Shown here one piece after another: positions 53,473-61,187 of a DNA stretch of 64,000 nt. Within the stretch, counting starts at the first letter, position 1. Each line of letters starts with the position of its first letter. The notes below the pieces were generated by a model. That model saw only the letters and a list, made by a program, of their open reading frames with translations. It did no database searches and was not told the DNA's origin. The position numbers and the translations under genes were made by a program. Source of the DNA: Tomitella biformata AHU 1821 (GTDB lineage Bacteria; Actinomycetota; Actinomycetes; Mycobacteriales; Mycobacteriaceae); assembly GCF_000524475.1 (NCBI RefSeq), contig NZ_BAVQ01000023.1, forward strand, positions 1 to 64,000, written 5' to 3'.

Positions 53473-53501
53473 CTGTCTCACGATCAGCCTGACAGGATCC
53501 A
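53473..53501 (-). repeat. Right terminal inverted repeat of the IS
   Basis: Reads TGGATCCTGTCAGGCTG on the minus strand, ending in GAGACAG like the left repeat. Confidence 0.75.
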
Positions 53502-53582
53502 TGCAATCACGGCCCGGCCGTGCAACCGCGGCGGATGAGAGTGCTCGGGCGCGCGAAAATTCGAAGCACGGTGCCGGCCCGA

Positions 53583-54131
53583 TCACACGCTCAGCACGGA
53601 CAGCGCCTCCGCGAACGCGCCCTCCCGCCCAGGCAGGATCACTTTCTGGAAAAGCGTCAGCACACACTCGTCGATCTCGTCGGTGGCGGACAGCGCCCTG
53701 CGGGACACGGCGGTCGCGCGCAGTCCACGGGCCCGCGCGTATTTCGCCAGTGCCGTCCCGTCACGGAGGGCGGTCGCCTTACGGCCCGAAGAATGCTCGA
53801 GCCGGTAGCGCCGGCCGACGATCGACACCTCGCAGAGCTTGTTCTTCCGCCTGCTCGCATCGCGCTTCCCGTCCAGCACCTCCGCGCTGGTGCCATCGGG
53901 CAATCGCAGCAGCGCGGGCACGCCCTTCGTCAACGCCGGGCCGTATCTGTCGATCGCTTCGGCAGCCGTCTCCCGATTCAACCTGCTGAAATGCGCGGCG
54001 AATTCTTCCCCCTCCGCCGGGAACAACTCGCCACGCAGTGCCCCGGCCGGGTCGAAGATCGCAACTGCCGCCAGGTCCGGCGCGATGCGCACCGACCAGC
54101 CCGTGTCGGTGCGCCTTTGCCAGGAATGCAT
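53583..54131 (-). CDS. Hypothetical protein downstream of the ABC ATPase
   Basis: A 182-residue soluble protein without recognisable domain. It starts MHSWQRRTDTGWSVRIAPDL, has an acidic first half (FPAEGEEFAAHFSRLNRE) and a basic middle (DGKRDASRRKNKL), with VGRRYRLEHSSGRKATALRDG suggesting beta-strands. The ATG at 54131 lies 45 nt after the ABC ATPase stop on the same strand. It may be co-transcribed with the GntR-ABC pair. Function unknown. Confidence 0.6.
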   Translation of the reverse strand: MHSWQRRTDTGWSVRIAPDLAAVAIFDPAGALRGELFPAEGEEFAAHFSRLNRETAAEAIDRYGPALTKGVPALLRLPDGTSAEVLDGKRDASRRKNKLCEVSIVGRRYRLEHSSGRKATALRDGTALAKYARARGLRATAVSRRALSATDEIDECVLTLFQKVILPGREGAFAEALSVLSV

Positions 54132-54175
54132 GGGTATGAGTGTTCCACCCGCCGCGGCGCCTAGTCAGCCCAGCC

Positions 54176-54991
54176 TCACGCTCCCGCATGGACCCGTGGC
54201 CGTGCCCGTGCGGACCAGCGGCCCGCGACCCGGCTGACGTCGATGGGGTGCTCGAACGCGTCGCTGATCTCGCGACTCGTGATCACCTCGTCGGCGGCGC
54301 CGCTCGCGGCCACTCGGCCGTGCGCGATGAGCAGCGCGTGCGTCGTGGAGCTGGGCAGCTCCTCCAGGTGGTGGGTGACCAGGATCGACGCCAGGTCGGG
54401 ATGGGATGTGTCGAGCCCGTCGAGGGTCTCCATCAGGATCTCCCGGGCGGCCACGTCGAGCCCCGTGGACGGCTCGTCGAGCAGGAGTAGCCGCGGATCG
54501 GCGATGAGGGCCCGCGCGATCAGCGCCCGGCCCCGTTCGCCCTGCGACAGCGTCGGCCACCGTAGTTCCGCCTTGCCCTCCAGCCCCAGATCCGCGATCA
54601 ACTCGTCTGCGCGGGCGACCTCCTGCGGGTTCGGCTGCCACCGGGGCGGCAGGTCGACACTGCCCCGCAGTCCGGTGAGCACCACCTCCCGGATCGTCAG
54701 CGGCGAGCGCAGGGGATGCCTGGGGTTCACGTGCCCGATACTGCGCCGCAGCACCTGCAAATCCACCCGGCCAAGCTGCTCGCCGAGCACCCGCACCGTG
54801 CCCGTGGTGGGGTGCGACTGCGCGCCGCAGAGCCCGAGGACCGTGGTCTTGCCGGCCCCGTTCGAGCCCAGCATGGCCCACCGCTCGCCCGCACGCACCG
54901 TCAGCGAGACCGCGTCCAACACGGTGCGGCCCTCGCGCACGAAGCTGACCGAGGACAGCTCGAGCACCGCCGGCCGCTGATCGCCGATCAT
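54176..54991 (-). CDS. ABC transporter ATP-binding protein
   Basis: A 271-residue stand-alone ATPase. Walker A LGSNGAGKTT (about 41-50), signature LSQGERGR (about 143-150), Walker B LLLLDEPSTGLD (about 163-174) and the H-loop VTHH (about 198-201) are complete. The fold is closest to iron/molybdate-type ATPases (ModF/YlmA-like), but no permease is encoded nearby, so its partner is unknown. It starts within the last codon of the GntR gene (ATGA overlap), so the two are co-translated. Confidence 0.9.
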   Translation of the reverse strand: MIGDQRPAVLELSSVSFVREGRTVLDAVSLTVRAGERWAMLGSNGAGKTTVLGLCGAQSHPTTGTVRVLGEQLGRVDLQVLRRSIGHVNPRHPLRSPLTIREVVLTGLRGSVDLPPRWQPNPQEVARADELIADLGLEGKAELRWPTLSQGERGRALIARALIADPRLLLLDEPSTGLDVAAREILMETLDGLDTSHPDLASILVTHHLEELPSSTTHALLIAHGRVAASGAADEVITSREISDAFEHPIDVSRVAGRWSARARPRVHAGA

Positions 54992-55677
54992 GACAGGTCC
55001 ACGATCAGCGCGGTCAGGTGTGTGCGGCTCACCGCTGCCGCCTCCTGCGCCTTGCCCGCCCGGATCGCGATCAGCAGATCCTCGTGGGCGCCGTGGTCCG
55101 CGTGGTCCGCGTCCTCGCGCACGACGGGACGCACCCGCAGCATCTCGACCATCGACCGTCGGACCCGCGGCACGAACGCGTCGAACATCTCCAAGAGGAC
55201 CTCGTTGTGGGCGGCGACGACGACCGACCGGTGGAAGGCCGTGTCCGCGTCTACGAGCGCCTCGATCGAGGCGCCGCTCTCGGCCTCGGCGGCCCGGGCC
55301 GCGAGCGCCGCCCGCATGGCCCGGAGGTCCGCGGGTGTGCGACGCCGTGCCGCGTGCGCCGCGGCGTCGGCCTCGATCGCGGTGCGCGCCTCCAGCACGG
55401 CCACGATGTCCGCATCGCGCAGGATCGCATCCCAGTCCTCGACCACGTCCAGTGCGGTGACGAACACTCCGGCACCCTGTCTGCTATCGAGCATCCCGCT
55501 GCCTGCGAGTTGCGCGATCGCCTCGCGCACGGTCGAGCGACCGACGCCCAACTGTGCTGCGAGCGTCGTCTCACCGGGCAGCCGGTGTCCCAGCTGCCAC
55601 TCGCCGGCACGTATGCGCTCGCGGAGCAGTTGCGCCGCCTGCTCCGCCATCGGACTCCGCCGAACCTGACCAACCAC
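54988..55677 (-). CDS. GntR/FadR-family regulator (FCD domain)
   Basis: A 229-residue regulator. The N-terminal winged HTH carries HRLPGETTLAAQLGVGRSTV then REAIAQLAGSGML (about residues 31-63); the C-terminal FCD domain has metal-binding candidates in DADTAFHRSVVVAAHN and HGAHEDLLIAIR. The GTG at 55677 is the first codon. It overlaps the ABC ATPase by 4 nt and diverges from the leuA leader, 52 bp away, so it may regulate that gene as well as its own operon. Confidence 0.88.
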   Translation of the reverse strand: MVGQVRRSPMAEQAAQLLRERIRAGEWQLGHRLPGETTLAAQLGVGRSTVREAIAQLAGSGMLDSRQGAGVFVTALDVVEDWDAILRDADIVAVLEARTAIEADAAAHAARRRTPADLRAMRAALAARAAEAESGASIEALVDADTAFHRSVVVAAHNEVLLEMFDAFVPRVRRSMVEMLRVRPVVREDADHADHGAHEDLLIAIRAGKAQEAAAVSRTHLTALIVDLS

Positions 55678-55693
55678 GGCTGCACCTGTCTAC

Positions 55694-55722
55694 TTGTCTG
55701 AGGAGTTGAGTTGGTTTAGCGT
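55694..55722 (+). promoter_or_regulatory. Promoter of the leuA leader transcript
   Basis: TTGTCT (55694-55699) and TAGCGT (55717-55722), separated by 17 bp. Eight nt after the -10 lies the GTG of the leucine leader peptide, so the transcript is predicted to start on its first codon. Confidence 0.5.
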
Positions 55723-55729
55723 AACAGCC

Positions 55730-55774
55730 GTGAGCCTGAGCCTTCTCCTCCTTCGCCGCCGCTGCGGGGCCTGA
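55730..55774 (+). CDS. Leucine-rich leader peptide of leuA
   Basis: A 14-residue frame, MSLSLLLLRRRCGA, starting with GTG and ending TGA at 55772-55774. Five of its codons are Leu (CTG, CTT, CTC, CTC, CTT), four in a row. It lacks a Shine-Dalgarno but coincides with the inferred transcription start. It lies 81 nt upstream of a 2-isopropylmalate-synthase-type gene, so leucine-dependent attenuation is the natural reading. Confidence 0.72.
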   Translation: MSLSLLLLRRRCGA

Positions 55775-55776
55775 TC

Positions 55777-55814
55777 GACCGGCACCCCGTTGCGGGCGCC
55801 CCGTCATGCCGGTC
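55777..55814 (+). promoter_or_regulatory. Hairpin after the leucine leader
   Basis: GACCGGCA (55777-55784) pairs with TGCCGGTC (55807-55814); an inner CCCG-ttg-CGGG stem (55786-55796) is possible. Separately, CCTGAGC inside the leader frame (55735-55741) is complementary to GCTCAGG at 55837-55843, which overlaps the leuA ribosome binding site AGGAG (55841-55845), so the leader could mask it. Confidence 0.5.
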
Positions 55815-55854
55815 CCCAGCTCATTCCAGGACCTCAGCTCAGGAGCGCAGCCCG

Positions 55855-57639
55855 ATGCCCAAAAACGCCATGCCACAGCACCCCACATCCTCCGCCCGCC
55901 CGGACCGGTGGAATCGCCAACAGCCGTCACCCATGCCCTCCCATCGCTATCGAGACGTGCACGCCCGCGTCGAAGTGCCCGCGTCGGACCGCCACTGGCC
56001 CAGCGCCCGCCTCGAGCACGCGCCGATCTGGGTGCCCGTCGACCTGCGGGACGGAAACCAGGCGCTCGCCGAGCCCATGGACCCCGCCCGCAAGCGCCGG
56101 CTCTTCGAGCTGATGGTGCAGATCGGCTATAAGGAGATCGAGGTCGGCTACCCCAGCGCCTCGCAGACCGACTATGACTTCGTCCGGCTCATCGCCGAGT
56201 CCGATATCGCCCCACCGGATGTGACGATCGTCGTGTTCACCCCCGCCCGACGCGACCTGATCGAGCGGACGGTCGCGTCGATCCGCGGCATCCGCAACCC
56301 GGTGGTCATCCACATGTACACCGCCACCGCCCCCGTCTGGCGGGGCGTGGTGCTGGGCCGGAGCCGCGGCGAGCTCGCGGCCCTGATCGATGCCGGAGCC
56401 CGGGATGTGCTGGAATTCGCCGGAGATCTGGACGGCGTGCGGTTCCAGTTCTCCCCCGAGGTGTTCAACCTGACCGAGCCGGACTTCGCCCTGGAGATCT
56501 GCGATGCCATCACCACGCGCTGGGACGCGACGCCGGACCGCCCGGTGATCCTCAACCTGCCGGCGACGGTCGAGGCCGCGACGCCCAATGTGTACGCCGA
56601 CCAGATCGAGCACATGCACCGCAACCTCGCCCGCCGCGACGCAGTCATCCTCTCGGTGCATCCGCACAATGATCGGGGCACGGGCGTAGCCTGCGCGGAG
56701 CTGGCGATGCTCGCGGGAGCGCAACGGGTCGAGGGCTGTATCTTCGGCAACGGCGAGCGGACCGGCAACGTGGACATCGCGACGCTGGGGCTCAACCTGC
56801 ACGCGCAGGGCATCGACCCGATGATCGACTTCTCGGACATCGACCACATCCGGCGCACCGTGGAGCACTGCACGCGACTGCCCGTCCACGACCGCCACCC
56901 GTACGTGGGCGACCTCGTGCACACGGCCTTCTCCGGCACCCATCAGGACGCGATCAAGAAGGGCTTCGCCGAGCATCAGGCCAGGGCGACCGCGACGGGC
57001 GTGCCCGCGGCAGACCTGGAGTGGCGGGTGCCGTATCTGCCGATCGACCCTGCGGACCTGGGCCGCAGCTACGACGCCGTCATCCGGGTGAACTCCCAGT
57101 CCGGCAAGGGCGGCATCGCCTACCTGTTGGAGTCCGAGTTCGGTCTGGCGCTGCCGCGGCGGCTGCAGATCGATCTCGCCCGCCACGTCCAGCTCCACAC
57201 CGACGGCACCGGCGAGGAGGTCACCGCCCACGGGCTGCGGGCCATCTTCGACGCGGCCTACGCCCCGTCCGACCCCGCCCTTGCGCTCGCCGAGTGGGCC
57301 AGCGAGCGCGCGGACGACGGTGCCGAGCGCACCCGCCTCACCATCCTGGTCGGAGGGCGGGCCCACGACCGTCTCGTCGCCCACAGCACTGGTCCGGTGG
57401 ACGCGCTGACTCAGACTCTGGGCACGCTCGGCCATCCCGTCGAGGTGCTGTCTCTGACTCTGCAATCGATCGGCCGGGGCAGCGCCGCAGACGCGGTGGC
57501 CTATCTCGAGTACGCCGCGCCGACCGGCCCGGAGTGGGCTGTGGGCACCGGCTCCTCCACGACCGGTGCCAGCCTCGCGGCTGTCATCTCGGCCGCGCGC
57601 AGGTCTGCGGGCGCCCGCGCGGTCGCCGGCGCCCACTGA
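55855..57639 (+). CDS. leuA: 2-isopropylmalate synthase-type enzyme (LeuA type 2, divergent)
   Basis: A 594-residue DRE-TIM metallolyase that condenses acetyl-CoA with 2-oxoisovalerate, the first step of leucine synthesis. DLRDGNQALAEPM (about 64-76), the metal site HPHNDRG, FGNGERTGN, HPYVGDLVHTAFSGTHQD and RVNSQSGKGG are intact; the C-terminal regulatory domain (about 460-590) is present. Oddity: the segment usually conserved around the FYNSTS..RRVVF strand reads IHMYTATAPVWRGVV, so this is a diverged form. The ATG at 55855 has AGGAG 9 nt upstream. A leucine leader peptide upstream supports the leucine assignment. A role with another 2-oxoacid remains possible. Confidence 0.82.
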   Translation: MPKNAMPQHPTSSARPDRWNRQQPSPMPSHRYRDVHARVEVPASDRHWPSARLEHAPIWVPVDLRDGNQALAEPMDPARKRRLFELMVQIGYKEIEVGYPSASQTDYDFVRLIAESDIAPPDVTIVVFTPARRDLIERTVASIRGIRNPVVIHMYTATAPVWRGVVLGRSRGELAALIDAGARDVLEFAGDLDGVRFQFSPEVFNLTEPDFALEICDAITTRWDATPDRPVILNLPATVEAATPNVYADQIEHMHRNLARRDAVILSVHPHNDRGTGVACAELAMLAGAQRVEGCIFGNGERTGNVDIATLGLNLHAQGIDPMIDFSDIDHIRRTVEHCTRLPVHDRHPYVGDLVHTAFSGTHQDAIKKGFAEHQARATATGVPAADLEWRVPYLPIDPADLGRSYDAVIRVNSQSGKGGIAYLLESEFGLALPRRLQIDLARHVQLHTDGTGEEVTAHGLRAIFDAAYAPSDPALALAEWASERADDGAERTRLTILVGGRAHDRLVAHSTGPVDALTQTLGTLGHPVEVLSLTLQSIGRGSAADAVAYLEYAAPTGPEWAVGTGSSTTGASLAAVISAARRSAGARAVAGAH

Positions 57640-57667
57640 GCGCCCGCGCAAGGGAAATACCGACAAC

Positions 57668-57700
57668 AAAGGACCCGGACTCTGCGAGTCCGGGTCCTTT
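57668..57700. terminator. Bidirectional terminator
   Basis: AAAGGACCCGGACTC-tgc-GAGTCCGGGTCCTTT: 15 perfect pairs flanked by A and T runs, between convergent leuA and the Bax-inhibitor gene. Confidence 0.92.
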
Positions 57701-57719
57701 GGGTTGGAACGCTACAACG

Positions 57720-58580
57720 CTATCGGCTCTGGAAGTAGCTGAGCAGGCGCAGGATCTCGAGGTACAGCCAGACCAGCGTGACGGTCAGGCCGAAGGCCAC
57801 CGACCACGCGGCCTTCTCGGGCACGCCGGCCGCGATCATCTTGTCGGCCTGGTCAAAGTCGATCAGGAAGCTCATCGCGGCGAGGCCGATGCAGACGAGG
57901 CTGAAGATGATGGCGATGGTGCCACCGTCTCGCAGGCCCAGGCCGCCGGGCGTGATGAAGCCGGCGACCAGGTTGACGACCATGAGCGCAAGCACACCGA
58001 ACAGGGCGCCGACGATCATCTTCGTGAACTTGGGGGTGACGCGGATCGCGCCGGTCTTGTAGACCACCAGCATGCCGCCGAACACGCCGAAGGTGCCGAC
58101 GACCGCCTGGATAATGATGTCGTTGCCAGGCGCCGTGCCACCGTTGAAGCTGAGGTTGGCGAACATGAACGAGATGGCGCCGAGGAACACGCCCTCCGCC
58201 GCGGCGTAGGCCAGCACGATGGCGGGGTTGTCCGTGCGCTTGGTGAAGATGGCGACCAGGGCAAGGACGAGACCAACAATCATGCCGCCCATCGAGAGCG
58301 GCACCATGAGCGATTCGTTGCCGTGCACCAAGACATACGAGATGACTGCCGTGATCGTCAGCACGCCGAGCGTCATCGCGGTCTTGGTGACGACGTCGTC
58401 GATGGTCATCGCACGCTGGTCACGCCCGGTCTTGAATGCCTCAGCCCCGGGCTGGCCGCCGTACTGCTGCTGGCCTACGCCCATCCGCTGGGCGCCCGCG
58501 ACGCCACCGGCGGCGTTGCCACCGATCTTGGCGTACTCCTTGTCGAGATTCTTGAACACCGGGTTGCTGCTTTGACGCAC
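57720..58580 (-). CDS. Bax inhibitor-1/YccA family membrane protein
   Basis: A 286-residue membrane protein with a Gly/Gln-rich cytosolic N-terminus (1-60) and about seven hydrophobic helices (about 68-285). The conserved LIDFDQADKMIAAGVP and the closing LYLEILRLLSYF match actinobacterial Bax inhibitor-1 proteins, thought to be pH-sensitive calcium leak channels or stress proteins. GTG start at 58580, with AGGAGG 10 nt upstream. Monocistronic, ending at the bidirectional terminator. Confidence 0.92.
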   Translation of the reverse strand: MRQSSNPVFKNLDKEYAKIGGNAAGGVAGAQRMGVGQQQYGGQPGAEAFKTGRDQRAMTIDDVVTKTAMTLGVLTITAVISYVLVHGNESLMVPLSMGGMIVGLVLALVAIFTKRTDNPAIVLAYAAAEGVFLGAISFMFANLSFNGGTAPGNDIIIQAVVGTFGVFGGMLVVYKTGAIRVTPKFTKMIVGALFGVLALMVVNLVAGFITPGGLGLRDGGTIAIIFSLVCIGLAAMSFLIDFDQADKMIAAGVPEKAAWSVAFGLTVTLVWLYLEILRLLSYFQSR

Positions 58581-58782
58581 CGTGTCCGTCCCTCCTGTGT
58601 TGGGCGCCGCGAGTTCACGCGGTGCCTGCCGGGTGAGTCCCGGCTCTATGTCCTGTCGGCTTGCAAGTTAAACGAGTAGACGCTGCATTCGGTTCCCAGA
58701 GACATTCAGTTGCCTGAACAGCATCTGTCGATACAGTCGCGCCGAGTCTACCCAGTGCAGTGACCAGGTGTTCGCAACCCGC

Positions 58783-61107
58783 TCAAACCCGGGCGACGGT
58801 CTTGAGTCTGCGTAGGGTCACCGCAGAGAACGCGGCGCTGAGGACGAGGAGCATCCCGATGGCGAGCACCCAAATGCCTGGCGCGCTCTGCCACAGCACA
58901 TCCGGTTTCGTGGTCGCGACGTTGGCGCGCAGGTCCACCGTCGAGGCGCCAGCGGCGAAGCCCCAACGCGCCGGGAACAGCCAGGACAGCTGCTCCAGCC
59001 CCGCACGGCCGGTGACGGGGATCAGCCCTCCGCACATCACCAGCTGCGCCATCACGGCGACGACGAGCAGCGGCATCACCTGCTCCGCGGACTTTGCGAA
59101 CGCGGACAGCATCAACCCGATGGTCACGCAGCAGGACGCCGTCACCGCGATCCCGACGAACAGCTCGAACGCGCCGGAGGGCAACAGCGCACTCGAGTCC
59201 GGCAGCCCCTTGCCCGCGAACACGATGGCCATCAGCACCAGCGACTGCAACACCGCGGCCCCGCAGAACACCGCCGTCTTCGCGCTCAGATAGGCCACCG
59301 GGCTGAGCCCCACCGCGCGCTCGCGCAGGTAGATGGACCGCTCCCCCACCAGGTCGCGGATGGACAGCGAGGAGCCCATGAAGGCCGCGCCCAGAATCAA
59401 CAGCACCATGATCTGCATCGCCTCGGTCGGTGCGCCCTGCCCAGCCAGCCCGAAGCCCGCGTTGCCGGGGACCACCAGGGCCAGGATCCCCAGGACGAAG
59501 GGCAGCGCGGCCAGGAAGACGAGGTAGCCGCGGTCGGCCAGGATGAGCCGGACCTGCCGCCTGGCGATCGTCGAGAGCTGCCGGCCCGCGGCGATCGTCG
59601 GCGGCCGCCGGGGCGCGCCGGCCCGCGGGGGCGCAAGCGCTGGTCGCGGGCCGCGTCGGGCGCGGTAGGCGGCGAAGACGTCGTCGGGGAAGCTGCTCAC
59701 CCGCACAAAAATGTCCGCCCAATCGGCCACTCCCAGGGTTTTCCCGATGTCCTTGGCACTGCCGAAATACGCCGTCTTTCCGCCCGGGGCGAGCAGTAGG
59801 ACCTGATCGCACATGTCGAGGTGCGCGACGGAGTGGGTGACCACGATGACCACCCGGCCGGCATCCGCCAGCTCTCGCAGCATCACCATCACCTGGCGGT
59901 CGAGCGCGGGGTCCAGGCCCGACGTCGGCTCGTCCAGGATCAGCAGCGACGGACCGGTGAGCAGCTCGAGGGCCACCGAGGCACGCTTGCGCTGGCCGCC
60001 GGACAGCCGGTCAACCCGGGTGTCCGCGTGCCCTGTCAGGGAGAGCTCGCCGAGCACGCCGGCGACGGCCTGGTCGCGATCGGCCGGGGAGGTGTCGACG
60101 GGCAGACGGAGCTCGGCCGCATAGTTGAGGGCCTGGCGCACGGTGAGCTGGCGGTGCAGCACGTCGTCCTGCGGCACCAGCCCGATGCGCCCGCGCAGCG
60201 CCGGGAACTCCGCGTGCAGGTCGTGGCCCTCGAATAGCACCACGCCCTCGGTGGGGTTGCTCGAGCCGGAAATGACCCTCGCCAGCGTTGACTTGCCAGC
60301 CCCCGACGGGCCGATGAGCGCGGTGAGCGAGCCTGGCTCGGCATCGATGGTGACGTCCACCAGCAGTCGCTTGTTCTGCGCCACCGTGAAGCCGACGCCC
60401 ATCAGGTGCAGCCCGCGGTCCCGGGCGCCGCGCTGAATCCGGTGGATCGCGCCGCCGGCGAAGAGCAGGTCCTCGTTGCCCACTGTGATCACGTCGCGGT
60501 CGTTCAACCGCGCCTGCCGGGTGGCCCAGCCGTTGACGAAGGTGCCGTTGGCGCTCTGCAGGTCCTGGAGCTCGACTCCCGCGGGCGTCGAGACGAGCCG
60601 GCAGTGCTGGCGCGAGACCAGCACGTCCGCCAGCACGATGTCGTTGCCGGGGATCCGGCCGATGGTCACCCCGCGGGTCGACACCGGTATCGCGCCGGTC
60701 AGCGTGACGGGGCCAGACCGGTCCGCCGGCGGCGAGTTGGGCGTCGCCATCGCGGTGACGTCCACCATCGGCATGGCCATCGGCGGGCCAACGGCCTGAG
60801 GTGTCACCGACAGCCTTAACAACGGTCCGGTGTGGGGATCGCCCAGGCGGATCTCAAGCTGCCGGTCCACCCGCACCGCGTCGACCACCCGCAGCCCACC
60901 GATGAAGGTGCCGTTGGTGCTGCCGGCGTCGGACAGCAGCCAACCGTCCCGCCACACCAGTTGCGCGTGGAATCGCGAGACCAGATGGTGGTCGACCACC
61001 ACCTCGCGTGCCCCGTCCCGTCCGACGGTCACGGGACCCGACGGCTCGAAGCTCCGCTGAACTCCCCCCTTGGCGATCGTGATGTTGCGAATAATCGGCC
61101 AGTTCAT
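58783..61107 (-). CDS. FHA-domain ABC transporter (Rv1747-like)
   Basis: A 774-residue fusion transporter. Two forkhead-associated domains open the protein: the first with VGRDG, LVSRFHAQL and GSTNGTF (about 27-70), the second with IGRIPGND, LVSRQHCRL and SANGTFVNG (about 148-195). The ABC ATPase follows (Walker A GPSGAGKST about 268; signature LSGGQRKR; Walker B LLILDEPTSGLD), then six or so membrane helices of an ABC2 permease (about 525-765). The architecture equals M. tuberculosis Rv1747, which exports cell-envelope glycolipids and is phosphorylated by PknF. It diverges from a kinase gene exactly as expected; ATG start. Confidence 0.94.
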   Translation of the reverse strand: MNWPIIRNITIAKGGVQRSFEPSGPVTVGRDGAREVVVDHHLVSRFHAQLVWRDGWLLSDAGSTNGTFIGGLRVVDAVRVDRQLEIRLGDPHTGPLLRLSVTPQAVGPPMAMPMVDVTAMATPNSPPADRSGPVTLTGAIPVSTRGVTIGRIPGNDIVLADVLVSRQHCRLVSTPAGVELQDLQSANGTFVNGWATRQARLNDRDVITVGNEDLLFAGGAIHRIQRGARDRGLHLMGVGFTVAQNKRLLVDVTIDAEPGSLTALIGPSGAGKSTLARVISGSSNPTEGVVLFEGHDLHAEFPALRGRIGLVPQDDVLHRQLTVRQALNYAAELRLPVDTSPADRDQAVAGVLGELSLTGHADTRVDRLSGGQRKRASVALELLTGPSLLILDEPTSGLDPALDRQVMVMLRELADAGRVVIVVTHSVAHLDMCDQVLLLAPGGKTAYFGSAKDIGKTLGVADWADIFVRVSSFPDDVFAAYRARRGPRPALAPPRAGAPRRPPTIAAGRQLSTIARRQVRLILADRGYLVFLAALPFVLGILALVVPGNAGFGLAGQGAPTEAMQIMVLLILGAAFMGSSLSIRDLVGERSIYLRERAVGLSPVAYLSAKTAVFCGAAVLQSLVLMAIVFAGKGLPDSSALLPSGAFELFVGIAVTASCCVTIGLMLSAFAKSAEQVMPLLVVAVMAQLVMCGGLIPVTGRAGLEQLSWLFPARWGFAAGASTVDLRANVATTKPDVLWQSAPGIWVLAIGMLLVLSAAFSAVTLRRLKTVARV

Positions 61108-61187
61108 GCCCGGATCGTATTGGAAACCCCAGCCGATCGTAGAATGGGCTCCTCCCCTGTAAAACGGCGTCTAGAGAATCGGAACCC

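Larger units (their letters stand above)
51935..53501 (-). mobile_element. IS3-family insertion sequence, intact
   Basis: A 1567-bp element with two overlapping transposase frames on the minus strand. Its ends are imperfect inverted repeats: left TGGAATCTGTCAACCTG, right (reverse complement) TGGATCCTGTCAGGCTG. Both ends show the TG..CA termini of the IS3 family. TGCA flanks it on each side (51931-51934, 53502-53505), a possible 4-bp target duplication, though TGCA is itself palindromic. It inserted between the thiolase terminator and a hypothetical gene and disrupts nothing I can recognise. Confidence 0.85.

Noticed and set aside
58705-58718. TTCAG-ttgc-CTGAA hairpin upstream of the FHA-ABC gene end
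   Set aside because: Only 5-bp arms; likely chance, despite loose similarity to the hairpin at 42196-42214.
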